Positions 44,595 through 54,868 of a DNA stretch of 64,000 nucleotides are shown in pieces. Below the pieces are notes generated by a model. The model made no database searches, was not told the origin of the DNA, and was given only the letters and a program-made list of their open reading frames with translations. Numbering within the stretch: the stretch's first letter is position 1; each line of letters opens with the position of its first letter. A program made the position numbers and the translations under genes. Where the stretch lies: positions 1,798,001 through 1,862,000 of the forward strand of contig CP099425.1 of the NCBI GenBank assembly GCA_024114885.1, in the 5' to 3' direction. The DNA comes from Septoria linicola. Its lineage: Eukaryota > Ascomycota > Dothideomycetes > Mycosphaerellales > Mycosphaerellaceae.

Positions 44595-45726
44595 ATGGAA
44601 GGACTTCGGGTGGTTACTTTCCTGCTGATCACCTTACTGTCAGCTTCACCAATTCTCTTGCGTGATAACTCGGCAGGAAATCTGCAGAAGGCGTATAGCG
44701 AACTGCAAAGATGGTATCAGCAAGATACAGGCGTCTGGCTGGCGGCAGAATGGTGGCAAAGTGCCAATATCCTGACCATGCTCTGCACACTCGCTGAGCT
44801 TGATGAGAGCTACGCAGACGACATCAGGTCTGTTGTGAAGAACACATATAATAGGGCACCCAGTGCACATCCGGACTTTCTCAACGAGTAAGCTTTGCCA
44901 TTTCAGCTACGCTCAAGCTTCACTGATATCGTACTTCAGCTTTTATGATGATGAAGGCTGGTGGGCGCTATGCTGGATTGCCGCTTACGATTTGACCGGA
45001 GACAGTCAATATTTGAGCACGGCGGAAGTCATCTTCGCTGACATGGCTACAACATTCGGCCAAACGAGCTGCAGTACACTGAGCAGCAGTACTGGCGGTA
45101 TCTGGTGGGACAAAGCACATACATACGTCAACACCGTCGCGAATCAGCTCTTCATTGCGGTCGCTGCAAGCCTCGCCAATCGAGTTGGAGGCGACAGATA
45201 TCGTGATCTAGCTATACAACAATGGACCTGGCTCCAAGCGACAGGACTCCGAAATATGGGAGGACTCTGGAACGATGGACTTGACAGCGATTGCCGGAAC
45301 AATGGCTCAACCACAACTTGGACATACAATCAAGGTGTCATCCTGGGAGCGTTGGTCGAACTCAATCAAGCGATGGGAGACTCCAGCTATCTGGCCATAG
45401 CTCAGAGCATAGTAGATGCTGCGCTGTCAAGTCTGACACAGGACGGTATACTCCAAGAGCCCTGCGAAGCAGATGACACCTGCAACGCGGACCGCAGTCA
45501 GTTTAAGGGTATCTTCGTGTGCAATCTGGCCCGATTGCAGAAGGTCGCTGGAAAGGCGGAATATGCTGATGCGATCAGAAGGAACGCAGACAGTATTTGG
45601 GCGCAGGACAGATCTGGTGATCAATTTGGCATGCATTGGGGTGGGCCATTTGTGTTGCCTGCCAACGCTTCGACGCATAGCTCAGCTATGGACTGTCTAG
45701 TCGCCGCATCGGCTGTGCAAGTTTAA
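44595..45726 (+). CDS. Glycoside hydrolase family 76 (alpha-1,6-mannanase)
   Basis: Exons 44,595-44,887 and 44,940-45,726, with a 52-bp intron (GTAAGC, CACTGAT, TTCAG), give about 359 residues. A signal sequence is visible (VVTFLLITLLSASP). Family features are WLAAEWWQSANILTML, FYDDEGWWALCWIAAYDLTG at the splice junction, GGIWWDKAHTYVNTVANQLFI, WTYNQGVILGALVEL, and FKGIFVCNLARL. The paired Asp in the DDEGWW segment and the later acid residues fit the GH76 active-site cleft. GH76 enzymes act on alpha-1,6-mannan; Dfg5/Dcw1-type members link GPI proteins to the wall. This copy lacks a C-terminal hydrophobic GPI signal and so is probably secreted. Confidence 0.85.
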
Positions 45727-46367
45727 GATGAATTGACAACACATGTTGAAAGGCGAGACAGCAGAGCCACGGCACTTTCAGTTCGTTACTCATGCTCCTT
45801 GTCTGACTGACTGAACGATTACGAGATCGTCATCAGATAGCTCAAACGTCTCGTCAGATAGCTAATGGTCTGTCTTCCAAGGCTTCGTTCGGGCCTGGAG
45901 TCAATCTTGGAGTTAGGGTTGACTAAAGTAACTCCTGGGACAACGACGGCGACCAAACATGGACATATGTCGGAAGTCTGTACAGACTGGCTACATGATA
46001 GCCGGTCTTTGGTAATGTTTACAAGCTTGAAGAATGATCGACCATAAGCTACGTCTTCAAACACACATAATCGTCGAATGAGCCAAGTTCTGAAAACAAG
46101 TACCATCACAATGACTGTGCACCAACATGTACATACAAGGACTAACATCCCGAGTAACATTGCTGGAGCAGTGACAGTGACTACTTCCCAATCGTCCCTC
46201 CCAGTGCACTAAAGCGATCAATCACGCTATCAACCGTGCCAAATCATGGCCAATCGACGCTGTTATTGATCGACTTCGAGCCTCCCTCCATATAGATCGC
46301 CACAACAGCCACACGCAAACCCATAACCTAATTACCAGCACCTCAATCCACCTCCCACTCACCATCC
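45727..46367. other. Intergenic, no supported gene
   Basis: Contains a short imperfect direct repeat near 45,820-45,862 (CGTC followed by AGATAGCT). The stretch from about 46,320 on is very C-rich on the plus strand and leads into the convergent gene. No gene is supported. Confidence 0.45.
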
Positions 46368-46874
46368 TCACTCATCTACCCCCTTCCCAGCATCCCCAAG
46401 CAACCCCCTCAACACCCTACCATGCCGCCTCATCTCCTCCTCCAATTCCTCCTGACCCTCATCCTCTTCACCAAAATCCCTCAACCTCCCCCTCAACCCC
46501 TCCACAATCTCCGCACGCCTCACACTCAACCTCCATCCCAGCCCTCCCGCCTTCCTGCCCAACGCATCAACGCTCGTACGAAAATCCTTCTCGACCTTCA
46601 AATTCTGCTTCCTCATCTCCTCAGCTGGACTCTTCACCTTGATTAGGTTCTGCCAAGGTCGGTTCAAGTACAGTTCTCTATGGCCATTGAAGAAGCTGTT
46701 GTCTTCGCTGAAAGGGTACTTGAGTTCCGAGCGTTTGACATTGATGTTCTTCTCACCCCAGAAGGGGTAGATTCGTCTGATGACAGCAGTCTGCCAGTCT
46801 TCGGTGTACTCTCTGTCGTTCATGCGCGAGCCTGCTGGCGAGTACGACATCGTGATGTTGTCAGTATGATCCAT
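46368..46874 (-). CDS. Hypothetical charged protein
   Basis: A minus-strand frame of about 168 residues from the Met at 46,874 (MDHTDNITMSYSPAGSRM). An upstream in-frame Met at 46,943 would add 23 residues. The first 100 residues contain WQTAVIRRIYPFWGEKNINVKRSELKYPF and LYLNRPWQNLIKV; the C-terminal half is rich in Glu, Arg and Gly and probably helical (EIVEGLRGRLRDFGEEDEG). No signal, membrane segment or known domain is seen. The C-terminal part coincides with a strongly pyrimidine-rich plus strand, so codon composition is biased there. Confidence 0.5.
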   Translation of the reverse strand: MDHTDNITMSYSPAGSRMNDREYTEDWQTAVIRRIYPFWGEKNINVKRSELKYPFSEDNSFFNGHRELYLNRPWQNLIKVKSPAEEMRKQNLKVEKDFRTSVDALGRKAGGLGWRLSVRRAEIVEGLRGRLRDFGEEDEGQEELEEEMRRHGRVLRGLLGDAGKGVDE

Positions 46875-47109
46875 GGTATAGTGCAATTCGAGTGAAGCAA
46901 CTGTGAGCTGTGTAGAAATGGAGTGCAGAGGCAACGGGAGCATACATATATAACCCCTTGATACAATATTCGCTATTCACGACTGTCTGGCAGTTTCCCT
47001 CGCGCCCCATTAACGACTGACTCAACGCTTTTCGTGTCAGTAGTGAAGGATGCTCCCGCTCACTCCTTCGCTGCACGCCATCTCCTTCAGCCCTCCACGT
47101 GTGAGCATC

Positions 47110-48816
47110 TCAAGCATCGCTGTCGTCCTCCGCTTTGTTGCGCAAATACTGTTCATAAACTTCCTTGAGCATCCCGGTATCAATGCCGGTCTCTGGGTCG
47201 ACGTATCCAGGAGTCGCAGGGGGCTGGGGTTGCGACTGACGGAACTGAACGCCGGCGTGTGGCGAAGGCTCAAGTTCTCCATTCTGCGGCACTCGATAGA
47301 TCTTTGAGGGACCACCGCCGAGCTGAGGATGAAATACAACGTCAGCAGGATTGGCCCTCGACTGGGAAGGATTTGGCTGTTGATGCTGATGTCGGTGGGC
47401 TGTGCCCTTCTTGGGGATTGCGAGGCCAGCATCGTCGTCGTCATCAGAAAAGTCGTCGTCGAAGTAGAAGCTGTTGACCCTGGCCCCACGCCAAGTTGTG
47501 AGCATTCCTGTACCTGGTACGTAAAGATACTCCTCAGGTCTCTCTGTAGCCAAGTAAGCCCTGGCTTGTGGCGGCAGGGCCTGGTAGGATGACTTATCCT
47601 CGAAGACTGCAGGAAGACCTTTCCGGATAGTGTTGTGCTCATGTTGGACAACAAGACCCCGCGACGCGCCTTGATCCAGCACCTTGTAGTATCTGTCGCC
47701 CTTCTACACGATTAGTTCCTCGGTGCAGGACCTCATATACCTCAGACCTTCAGCTCTGAGGCAGTCATCAAGCTCCTCACGACCTGCGAATACTGTGCCT
47801 TGAGCAAATATCTTGGGGTATTGAGCATCGGCAGTCGCGGCCGCATGTACTGTCTCGTCGATCGAGCCCAGCTTTGAAGACTTTCTGGAAGGCAATGACA
47901 TTGAGGACCGCGCCCCGCTGTCCTGCCGAGTTCTGTCCGTGTTCGTGTTTTCAGAAACAGATGCATCAGGTTGTGGCTGGCTCAAGGCTCCCGTTCTGGG
48001 CGCCCACGTGGCTGGGCCAGGATTTACCGAGAAGGCATGTTGAGCTGCAGAAGGAGGTTGAGGCTGAGCTGCTGGCAGCGGCCTCTCGTTTTCGTTCCCT
48101 GAACGCAATTGATCAGCCAGCTCCTGGGAAGCATGGTTCATTGCTGCCGCCCGGGCAGCCTCCCTCTCTTGCAGGTCCAAGGAAGCGAATGCGTCCATGA
48201 GGCGCTCTTGCACCCGCATCTGATTGCGTTGCTGCTCTTCTATTCGGCGGAGGACGAAGTTGACATGCTCAAATTCGGCAGCGCGTTGTCTGTCATTGAA
48301 GCGGAGCTGTCGTCGTAGCTGAGCCACTTCACTTCTGTAGCCCTCCCCGCGTTGCTGAACCTGTTGCGAGATCGGCCCTTGTCCCGGACTTGGGTTTTGC
48401 GACTGCTGCGAGGCAGATCTTGCTGAGCGCGGTGGATTGATCGGTGTCGTTGGACGTGCAGCTTCGCCGCCCAGATGCTGTTGTCTACGCTCTCTAATTG
48501 CATTCGATAGACTACGCTGCCCTAGAGGCCGTGCAGCAGGCGGGATTTGAAGTTCAGTCATGATGCGATCGATGTCCTCCTCGCGAGTTGCCTGCGGAGG
48601 GAGAGGACCCGAGAGTGGCCCAGAGGGTGTACGCCGTCCCTCCAATTCCCCTCGTTCTGCCCAGCGTTGACGTATTCCGGCAGCAATGGCTTGTTGAAGG
48701 TGGCCTTGTGCCCACGGAGCTTGTTCTTGTGAAGGAGACTGGAACTCACCCTCTTCATCTCCTGAGCTTGGAGGACCAGCGCCGATCTCATCGTAGAATG
48801 GATGTTGATACGACAT
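47110..48816 (-). CDS. Hypothetical Gln/Pro-rich coiled-coil protein
   Basis: Exon 1 (48,816-47,741) and exon 2 (47,692-47,110), joined in phase 2 over a 48-bp intron (GTATAT, AACTAAT, CGACAG), give about 552 residues. The junction makes LRYYKVLDQG. The N-terminal third is Ser/Pro/Gln-rich, a coiled coil runs through about residues 165-225 (LRRQLRFNDRQRAAEFEH, RIEEQQRNQMRVQERLMD), and a low-complexity region follows. A conserved-looking C-terminal part starts near residue 340 (YPKIFAQGTVFAGREELDDCL, KGLPAVFEDKSSYQALPP), with an acidic Asp run and a Gln/His-rich tail. I do not recognise it. It is probably cytosolic or nuclear. Confidence 0.7.
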
Positions 48817-49134
48817 GGTGCAACGATATCTCTGTGGTCGTGCTTGTGTTGGTTACGTGATAGCTATGCTGCTTTGCGTGATAGCTGACATTGATATCGG
48901 ACAATGTCAGTGTTTCATCGAAAAGCTGTCGAGAGGCAGAAGCTTTGTTTACTGCAAGGAAATGCAGGTAAGAACAGAGCTCGCTCGGCCGTGACCGAAA
49001 CAGCAAGTACTCATGGTGCCTGCCTGCCTGCCTGCCTCTAACATTCAGCGGAAGGTCCTTGTATGCCGAGTTGTCGAGTTGAAGCCTCTCGCGATCATAG
49101 CCTTCAGAAGTCGTTCTGGAAGCACTACGATCTC
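48817..49134. other. Intergenic, with TGCC microsatellite
   Basis: Presumed promoter of the Gln/Pro-rich protein gene plus the 3' region of DPB2. A TGCC tetranucleotide run lies at about 49,018-49,037. No gene is supported. Confidence 0.5.
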
Positions 49135-51513
49135 TCAACCCATCCACATCTCCTTGATACCGCCCCGCTTCGTCCAAGTGTCATACTCAATCCACTGCAC
49201 CTTCTTTCTTTTTCCCCCGCCTTCCACAAGCCTGCCCGGATTCATGACGTGACAGCCTTCATAAGTGATAGCAAAGGGAGGAGCTTCGGCATCTGCTACC
49301 ACGAGCGCATGCGGCAAAGGGTACAGTGTCAGTGCAGAAGGTGCATATTCCCAATGCACTGGCCGCACTGTCAGTGGAAACGGCGACACCGTGGATTGGG
49401 GAAGTAGCGATAGAATGAGGCGCTTCGCTTCTTGTATGTTGTAGGACTCCGAGGGTACAGTCTGAGCAAGAGCTGCAGGTGGTGTCTCAGCATCAAGGGT
49501 CATTTGTGTATCTTCGAGTCCGGCGGGCTCGGTCGTGAGCAATGCGCCAGACATTGTGACATCGTTGTCGGTGGCTTCGGGCGGCCTCAGATCAACAGCG
49601 CTATCAGCCTGTGACGCTTCTTGTCTTGTAGCCTGTCCGTACCGAACAGCGTTTCTTCTGAACCGGCCCGAGATGTTGTCCTTAAGTATTACCACTTCAT
49701 GGGTGGGTCCGAACAGACTCAGCCTTGTCGGGTTGCTGGTCCATATTGCTTCGCCCTCTACTTCGGTTTTCTTCGTGCCGACTTCAGCTTTGGCGTTGGC
49801 AAAAGCGCGCTTGACTCTGCTAGTGAAGAGATCTGGAACGCCTTCGCGAGGTAGGAGTGTGCTAGCTCCTGCGCTGAAAGAGGATGCCCATGGATCATTG
49901 TCGCCTGGCACAAACACCCAGGTACAGCTGCGAAGTAGTGAAGGAAAGTCTGACAAGACAGCAGCCAGCTCATTGAATAGCTCTTTGTATTCGATGGATC
50001 CTGTACCAGCTCCAGCCATTGCAGCTTTACTCGAAAAGTCGCCTGCGAGGACAAATCCCATGGGCAGTTGGTCCGCCATATCGTATTGTTCAAGAAGTTT
50101 GCGAAGCGCTGAGAGTGTCGAAGGTTGATCCAATGTTATCTCCGATAGTATGATCATTTTTCGAGAAGTGTCTTCGATATCGGACTCGGGCCCAATGAGT
50201 TGCGACTCTAGCTTCTTCATCCTTGTTCCCACGGCGCGTTCAGATCCCAGTCCTAGAAAGTCGGTCCAGCCAAATCCTCCACCAAGATCCTCTGCCTTGA
50301 GGTTGACACTCAACGCAATGTCGCGCCGCTCGACTGGCGGACCTCCGATCTCGAAGCCAACGAATCGGCCTCCGATAGTGCCTCCCACTCCTCCAGTATT
50401 GCCTAGGCCGCTCGACCCAGCGCCAGCCCAGTCTTCCTCGTACACACCGTCCACGAGCACGATCATGCCCGGGCAGAAGTATGGCTGTCCATCTTGCATG
50501 CTCATCGCATGCTGCAGGTCCAGACTGATACTGCCGCTCAAGTCGTTGAGCGCCAACGTTCCGGTTGGTGCAATAACCAGCATGCCAAGGAGCAGATGTG
50601 AGCTGCCCCCTCGACCCAGCAAATTTGCAATGGGCGTGATCTTGTAAAACGTGCTCTCGGTCACTGTTCCTTGCCTTCTAAGGGCAGACGTGCCAGCAGT
50701 CAACGACGGCGCCTGAAATGCCGGGTTTCTCAGTAGTCTCTGATATATTATGTTGTACCTCTCCTTGAACACAGCAGTCTTCTGCCTTGGGTTCGGGAAC
50801 AGTGTCGGTTTGCTATCGACTTTCCGAAAGTGCTTCTTGTCGGCATCATAGGTGAAGCGAGGCTGTTGAAAAGCGCTGATGACTTTCAGCCAGCCCCTCG
50901 GTTCCTTGCTGCCGTGATCTTCCTCGTCAGCTCCCGCAGCGGGACTCTGTACTCTCAGATTGCTCAGACCGTACGAGCTCCCTTGCCGTTCCAGACGCGG
51001 TCTGTCGTTCAGCAGATCTATGGCCGAGTCATTGCCAAAGGTGAAGCTATTTTGGCGGCTTGGGTTCAGACTATTCCCAGTCTTTGGCGTGCCAATCTTG
51101 CCACCGCTCATGGAGCCTTCCAACGTTCTCAAGATCGTCTTCAGCTTCTCACCATCTTCCACAATGACCGGGCCATTCTCCGCCTTCCACAGCTTCGCTA
51201 CTTCCTCGAGCACTTTCTCGCCCGTCCCTTCTTCCCGCCATGCTGTCCCGCAATGTCGTCCGATGAAGGTCGCAAGTGCTTGCAAAGCTGTTGAGTTGAG
51301 AGTGAGATTGTGCTTCTTGGTAAAAGTGCGGAATGCCAATGGCCGGAGTGTAGTCGGAGGGAGGAGGATGGGCAAGATAGTAGCAATCTGCGGCTTGAAT
51401 GCTGGAGGAGGCGGAATTGGTCGTTTTCCTGCTGTGGACGGGAATGGGTGGACCGGCGTGCCGAATGCAGGCGACGACGAGAAGGGGTTCGTCGAATTTG
51501 GCGGCATCGCCAT
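49135..51513 (-). CDS. DPB2: DNA polymerase epsilon subunit B
   Basis: Single-exon protein of 792 residues, in the size range of fungal Dpb2. The N-terminal helical domain covers about residues 55-115 (LRPLAFRTFTKKHNLTLNST). A middle OB-fold region has FKERYNIIYQRLLRN, ITPIANLLGR, LLGMLVIAPTGTLALNDLSG and PYFCPGMIVLVDGVYEEDW. The C-terminal inactive phosphoesterase domain has KMIILSEITLDQPSTLSAL, FVLAGDFSS, WVFVPGDNDPW, NPTRLSLFGPTHEVVILKDN and VHWEYAPSALTLYPLPHALV. Subunit B ties the polymerase epsilon catalytic subunit to the CMG helicase at replication origins and forks, in the nucleus. It is divergent from the histone chaperone gene at 51,697, with 183 bp between start codons. An ATTG repeat lies just before its start. 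Confidence 0.92.
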   Translation of the reverse strand: MAMPPNSTNPFSSSPAFGTPVHPFPSTAGKRPIPPPPAFKPQIATILPILLPPTTLRPLAFRTFTKKHNLTLNSTALQALATFIGRHCGTAWREEGTGEKVLEEVAKLWKAENGPVIVEDGEKLKTILRTLEGSMSGGKIGTPKTGNSLNPSRQNSFTFGNDSAIDLLNDRPRLERQGSSYGLSNLRVQSPAAGADEEDHGSKEPRGWLKVISAFQQPRFTYDADKKHFRKVDSKPTLFPNPRQKTAVFKERYNIIYQRLLRNPAFQAPSLTAGTSALRRQGTVTESTFYKITPIANLLGRGGSSHLLLGMLVIAPTGTLALNDLSGSISLDLQHAMSMQDGQPYFCPGMIVLVDGVYEEDWAGAGSSGLGNTGGVGGTIGGRFVGFEIGGPPVERRDIALSVNLKAEDLGGGFGWTDFLGLGSERAVGTRMKKLESQLIGPESDIEDTSRKMIILSEITLDQPSTLSALRKLLEQYDMADQLPMGFVLAGDFSSKAAMAGAGTGSIEYKELFNELAAVLSDFPSLLRSCTWVFVPGDNDPWASSFSAGASTLLPREGVPDLFTSRVKRAFANAKAEVGTKKTEVEGEAIWTSNPTRLSLFGPTHEVVILKDNISGRFRRNAVRYGQATRQEASQADSAVDLRPPEATDNDVTMSGALLTTEPAGLEDTQMTLDAETPPAALAQTVPSESYNIQEAKRLILSLLPQSTVSPFPLTVRPVHWEYAPSALTLYPLPHALVVADAEAPPFAITYEGCHVMNPGRLVEGGGKRKKVQWIEYDTWTKRGGIKEMWMG

Positions 51514-51696
51514 GATTGATTGATTGATTGATTCTGTTGTTCACTTCACCGCCGCATCAGGCAGCAGTCTGTCATTCACGTGTGTAGATGTTCTGACGCG
51601 TGAGACGAAAGTGGGACGCGCCTCGGAGCCAGTTCCGCGCACATTTCGCGTCACCCTCCAGCAAGCAGTCGACACAACAACTCACTCACTCTCACA
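51514..51696. promoter_or_regulatory. Bidirectional promoter of DPB2 and histone chaperone gene
   Basis: 183 bp between divergent start codons. It contains two ACGCG words (about 51,595 and 51,616), resembling the MCB/MluI core bound by the MBF factor that drives S-phase genes. That would suit both a replication subunit and an H3-H4 chaperone. The binding role is inferred from motif and context only. Confidence 0.45.
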
Positions 51697-53190
51697 ATGA
51701 CCGACATGGCATCAGAATCAGCAGTCGACATGGCGCCAACCGAGGACGAGCAGAACTTGCCGGCCAAGCTCGAGCAGCTGAAAGCGGCTGCGACACGAGA
51801 GTACTCGCTCAAGAACTACGGCACCGCTGCTGAGAGATATGCCGACGCCTGCGAGGTGCAAGATCTGGTCAACGGCGAAATGTCCATCGAGAATGCCGAC
51901 TTACTGTATCAATATGGACGATGTCTCTACCACGTCGCCGTTGCCAACTCGGATGTGCTCGGCGGGAAAGTCGCCAGCAGTGAGGAGCCCACGCGGAAGA
52001 AGCGCAAGGTCGCCAAGAAGGAGCAGGATGCTGGAGAAGGAGGCAGCAGCAGCAGCAGCAGCAGCAGCAATTTGATCGGGGATGCCATCAAGAGTGGCGA
52101 GCAGAAGCTGGCTGAAGACGTGGTCGAGGCTGCAGTCGGGACCAAGGACGGCATCGTGAGTGGCAGCGCGAGGGAAGGCACGAAAGAGACGACCAAGCCC
52201 GGAAACAGCAGCAATCCGTTCTTTCAAATCTCTGGCGACGACAACTGGACCGACAGCGAGGACGATGGTGAAGATGCGGATGGGGAGGACGGTGAAGCAG
52301 AGGACGACGACGATGACTTTGCGATTGCATTCGAGGTTCTGGACATGGCACGCATCCTGCTTGCACGGAAACTGGAGTCTCTACAAGACAGTAAAGACAA
52401 GTCGGAAGAAGAGAAGCCCGAAGCACGGCAGATCAGAGAACGACTAGCCGACACGCACGACTTGCAGGCAGAGATTGCGCTGGAGAACGAGCGATTCTCA
52501 GATGCAATCAACGACACACGAGACTCATTAGCGCTGAAGATGCAGCTGTACCCAGAAGAGAACTCGCTGATTGCAGAGGCACATTTCAAGCTCTCTCTAG
52601 CACTGGAATTCGCATCCGTGACTTCTACCCAAGAAGATGCCAACGGCGTGAACAAGGTGGCCCAAGTGGACGAGGAGATGCGTGCAGACGCGGCGAAGGA
52701 GATGGAGCTTGCGATCGCATCGTGTCGTGCACGTATCGCCAAAGAAGAAGCCAGCCTTGCCTCACTTGATGAGGCTAAGGCGGCAGAGGTGAAAAAGAGC
52801 CTGATAGATGTGAAGGAAATGGTTGGCGAGATGGAGACACGTCTGGAAGACCTTCGCAAGCCCGCTGCATCCCTCTCAGCCATGCAAAACCTTGGACCTG
52901 CGGGCGCGCCTGGTGCAGAAGAAGAGGCGATGCGTGGTATCCTCGGCTCGCTACTGGGCGAGAGCAAAGGCGAGCAACAGAAGCGCATACAGGAGGCAAC
53001 AGCCAAGGCCAATGACTTGACCGGCATGGTCAAGAAAAAGAAGCCAAAGGCCGAGCCAGTGCCTCAACAACAAGAGACCATTGTGGAAGGCAAGGGCAAG
53101 AGAAAGGCCGATGATGGGGCCGCTGGATCATCCAACGGCAACGGAAAGAAAGTCAAGTTTGCAGAAGAAGCCAACGGCGACGATGCGTGA
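51697..53190 (+). CDS. NASP/Hif1-family H3-H4 histone chaperone
   Basis: Single-exon protein of 497 residues. A first TPR unit lies at about residues 24-60 (AATREYSLKNYGTAAERYADAC). The interrupted second TPR holds a long acidic insert at about 186-208 (TDSEDDGEDADGEDGEAEDD), and the SHNi-TPR units follow at about 208-300 (AFEVLDMARILLARKL, LADTHDLQAEIALENERFSD, LYPEENSLIAEAHFKLSLAL). A coiled segment and a basic nuclear-localisation tail (KKKKPKAE, GKRKAD, KKVKF) end it. The layout is that of NASP, yeast Hif1 and fission yeast Sim3, which escort H3 (and in Sim3 the case of CENP-A) into chromatin and work with the Hat1 acetyltransferase. A poly-Ser run (AGC repeats) near 52,045-52,067 may vary in length. 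Confidence 0.88.
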   Translation: MTDMASESAVDMAPTEDEQNLPAKLEQLKAAATREYSLKNYGTAAERYADACEVQDLVNGEMSIENADLLYQYGRCLYHVAVANSDVLGGKVASSEEPTRKKRKVAKKEQDAGEGGSSSSSSSSNLIGDAIKSGEQKLAEDVVEAAVGTKDGIVSGSAREGTKETTKPGNSSNPFFQISGDDNWTDSEDDGEDADGEDGEAEDDDDDFAIAFEVLDMARILLARKLESLQDSKDKSEEEKPEARQIRERLADTHDLQAEIALENERFSDAINDTRDSLALKMQLYPEENSLIAEAHFKLSLALEFASVTSTQEDANGVNKVAQVDEEMRADAAKEMELAIASCRARIAKEEASLASLDEAKAAEVKKSLIDVKEMVGEMETRLEDLRKPAASLSAMQNLGPAGAPGAEEEAMRGILGSLLGESKGEQQKRIQEATAKANDLTGMVKKKKPKAEPVPQQQETIVEGKGKRKADDGAAGSSNGNGKKVKFAEEANGDDA

Positions 53191-53370
53191 GCAAAAAGTT
53201 GAGTCAGGATTGATTGAGGCGATTGTGCATGTATCAGATACCCTTTGCATGATGTGTTGATAGCAGATTGGTCGTAGCCACAGAACACGCTAGCGAGTCG
53301 TTGATACTTCAGAACTCCACGACTCAAGAGCCACAGTCAAAGTCCTCCCTCGCAGAGGACGAAAACACTT

Positions 53371-54066
53371 TCAAGACTTCCCAGGATCATCGCCAAACAC
53401 AAACCCGCTCAGCATATTTCCCAAACCACCATCGTTCACTTCCCCATCACCTCCATTCTCCGGCTTCTCTCCACCCCCCAGCCTCTCACCTCCTCCCTCA
53501 CCACCTCGCCACTCCTCCTCTCCTTCCCTCCCCACCACATCAACACGCAGTCTTTCTCCCACTCCAATTGACCTCTGCCCCTCACACTCTTCCTCTCTCA
53601 CAGCATGTTTCTCTCCCGCTCCATCTCCACCACCATCACCTCTCCTGTCCTCTTCCTCTCCCTCACCCCTCTCACTTCCACTCTCACTCCCCCTACCCTG
53701 CTGATCTCGAAAAGCTGTAATCTGCTCCTGCAAACTGTCCAGACACCTCGCGACTCCCAGCAGACTTTGTGCGTAGCCGGTGAGTCGGGATTCGAGGGTG
53801 GTGAAGAGGGTGGTTAGTTCGGGGGTTGTGTAGGTTGTGCCGTTGGCGGGAGAGAGCGATGTGGATGTGGGTTGAGTTTGAGGAGCGGTTGGGACGACGT
53901 GTGAGGTGAGAAGGTCGGAGGGGTTTGTTTCTGGGACGGGTGGATCGGGGATGGGGTCTGGGAATTCCATGGCTTGAGGTTGTGGCTGTGTTGGAGTGGA
54001 AGGGAATTTGGGGAGAGAAAGTGGGACTTCTATGTTATCGACGCTCAGGGCTACAGTGCCATTCAC
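53371..54066 (-). CDS. Hypothetical low-complexity protein
   Basis: Frame of 231 residues: a Pro/Thr-rich N-terminus, a short amphipathic helix (ELTTLFTTLESRLTGYAQSL, about residues 85-120), and a Gly/Glu/Arg-rich C-terminus (GEGEEEDRRGDGGGDG). The C-terminal half comes from a pyrimidine-rich plus strand and could be an artefact of composition. The helical middle resembles in layout the neighbouring protein at 54,386-54,868, so the two may be diverged duplicates. No domain is recognised. Confidence 0.4.
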   Translation of the reverse strand: MNGTVALSVDNIEVPLSLPKFPSTPTQPQPQAMEFPDPIPDPPVPETNPSDLLTSHVVPTAPQTQPTSTSLSPANGTTYTTPELTTLFTTLESRLTGYAQSLLGVARCLDSLQEQITAFRDQQGRGSESGSERGEGEEEDRRGDGGGDGAGEKHAVREEECEGQRSIGVGERLRVDVVGREGEEEWRGGEGGGERLGGGEKPENGGDGEVNDGGLGNMLSGFVFGDDPGKS

Positions 54067-54385
54067 GACAGTAAGTATGTATGTTGTGTGCCGATCGCCT
54101 TGGCTGGCATGATATTTGCTTCCTAATCACAAGCGAGCTATGCCAGCTGGTCTTGTTTGTGAAAGTCATTCTTTGCTTGTGATGGCATCGAGCAATCATT
54201 TGCCACCGTGCTCATGTCTTGCGCTTGTGCTTCCGACTACTATCACAAGACGCGAGCTCATGCAGAGCAACATGCGGACTTCGAGATGAGAAATGAACGC
54301 GAGCGAGTATAGCAGCGGAATGATCAGCTTCGTAAAAGTTCCGTTCATATGTTTCTCCCACAGTCCATAAGCTCATCTGCCTGCC
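54067..54385. other. Intergenic, no supported gene
   Basis: Ordinary composition and no convincing frame. It would contain the promoter of the hypothetical gene ending at 53,371 if that gene is real. Confidence 0.4.
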
Positions 54386-54868
54386 TCAATGATGCCTGTA
54401 ATACCCACTCGACTCCGATGAGTCCGACATTGATCTCTGACACCCGCTACGAGTACTTCCATACCCACTTCCACTTCCACTGCCACTGCCACTACCACTT
54501 CCCTCCAATCCTCGTCCAGCATGAACGCCCCTTGCAAACGCTTCTAGAGCATCTGGACCTTGACTCTCGCCAATCGCATCAAAAATGCTGTCTTCCAATC
54601 GATCCAGTCGCTGGATCAACACGCCTAGAATTCCGTCGAAAGTGGTGGAGAAGCGAGTGAAGAGGTCCTCCATTTTGTCGATGACGCGGTCGATGTCCGC
54701 TGAGCTGGAAGGGTGAGTGGACGGTCTTGTTGTCGTGCTGCTTGGTGTTGGTGCATCGTTCGTTGCGTCTTGAGGTTGTGTGCCAGAGTTTGTATGCTCC
54801 AAAGGGAATGCTTGATTGGGGTAAGCCATGGTGGTCAGGGCTGTCGTAGTTGCCGACGCAATGTTCAA
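54386..54868 (-). CDS. Hypothetical small Ser/Gly-rich protein
   Basis: Frame of 160 residues, possibly starting at a second Met (MAYPNQAF). Thr/Pro/Ser-rich N-terminus, a helical middle (DIDRVIDKMEDLFTRFSTTF, then GVLIQRLDRLEDSIFDAIGE), and a Gly-Ser repeat (SGSGSGSGSG) near the C-terminus. No signal peptide or known domain. It has the same strand and layout as the gene to its left. Confidence 0.4.
   Translation of the reverse strand: MNIASATTTALTTMAYPNQAFPLEHTNSGTQPQDATNDAPTPSSTTTRPSTHPSSSADIDRVIDKMEDLFTRFSTTFDGILGVLIQRLDRLEDSIFDAIGESQGPDALEAFARGVHAGRGLEGSGSGSGSGSGSGYGSTRSGCQRSMSDSSESSGYYRHH

Noticed and set aside
52224..53033. 269-codon minus-strand Ser-rich frame
   Set aside because: Lies wholly within the histone chaperone gene; its Ser/Ala composition is the complement of the charged plus-strand coding sequence.
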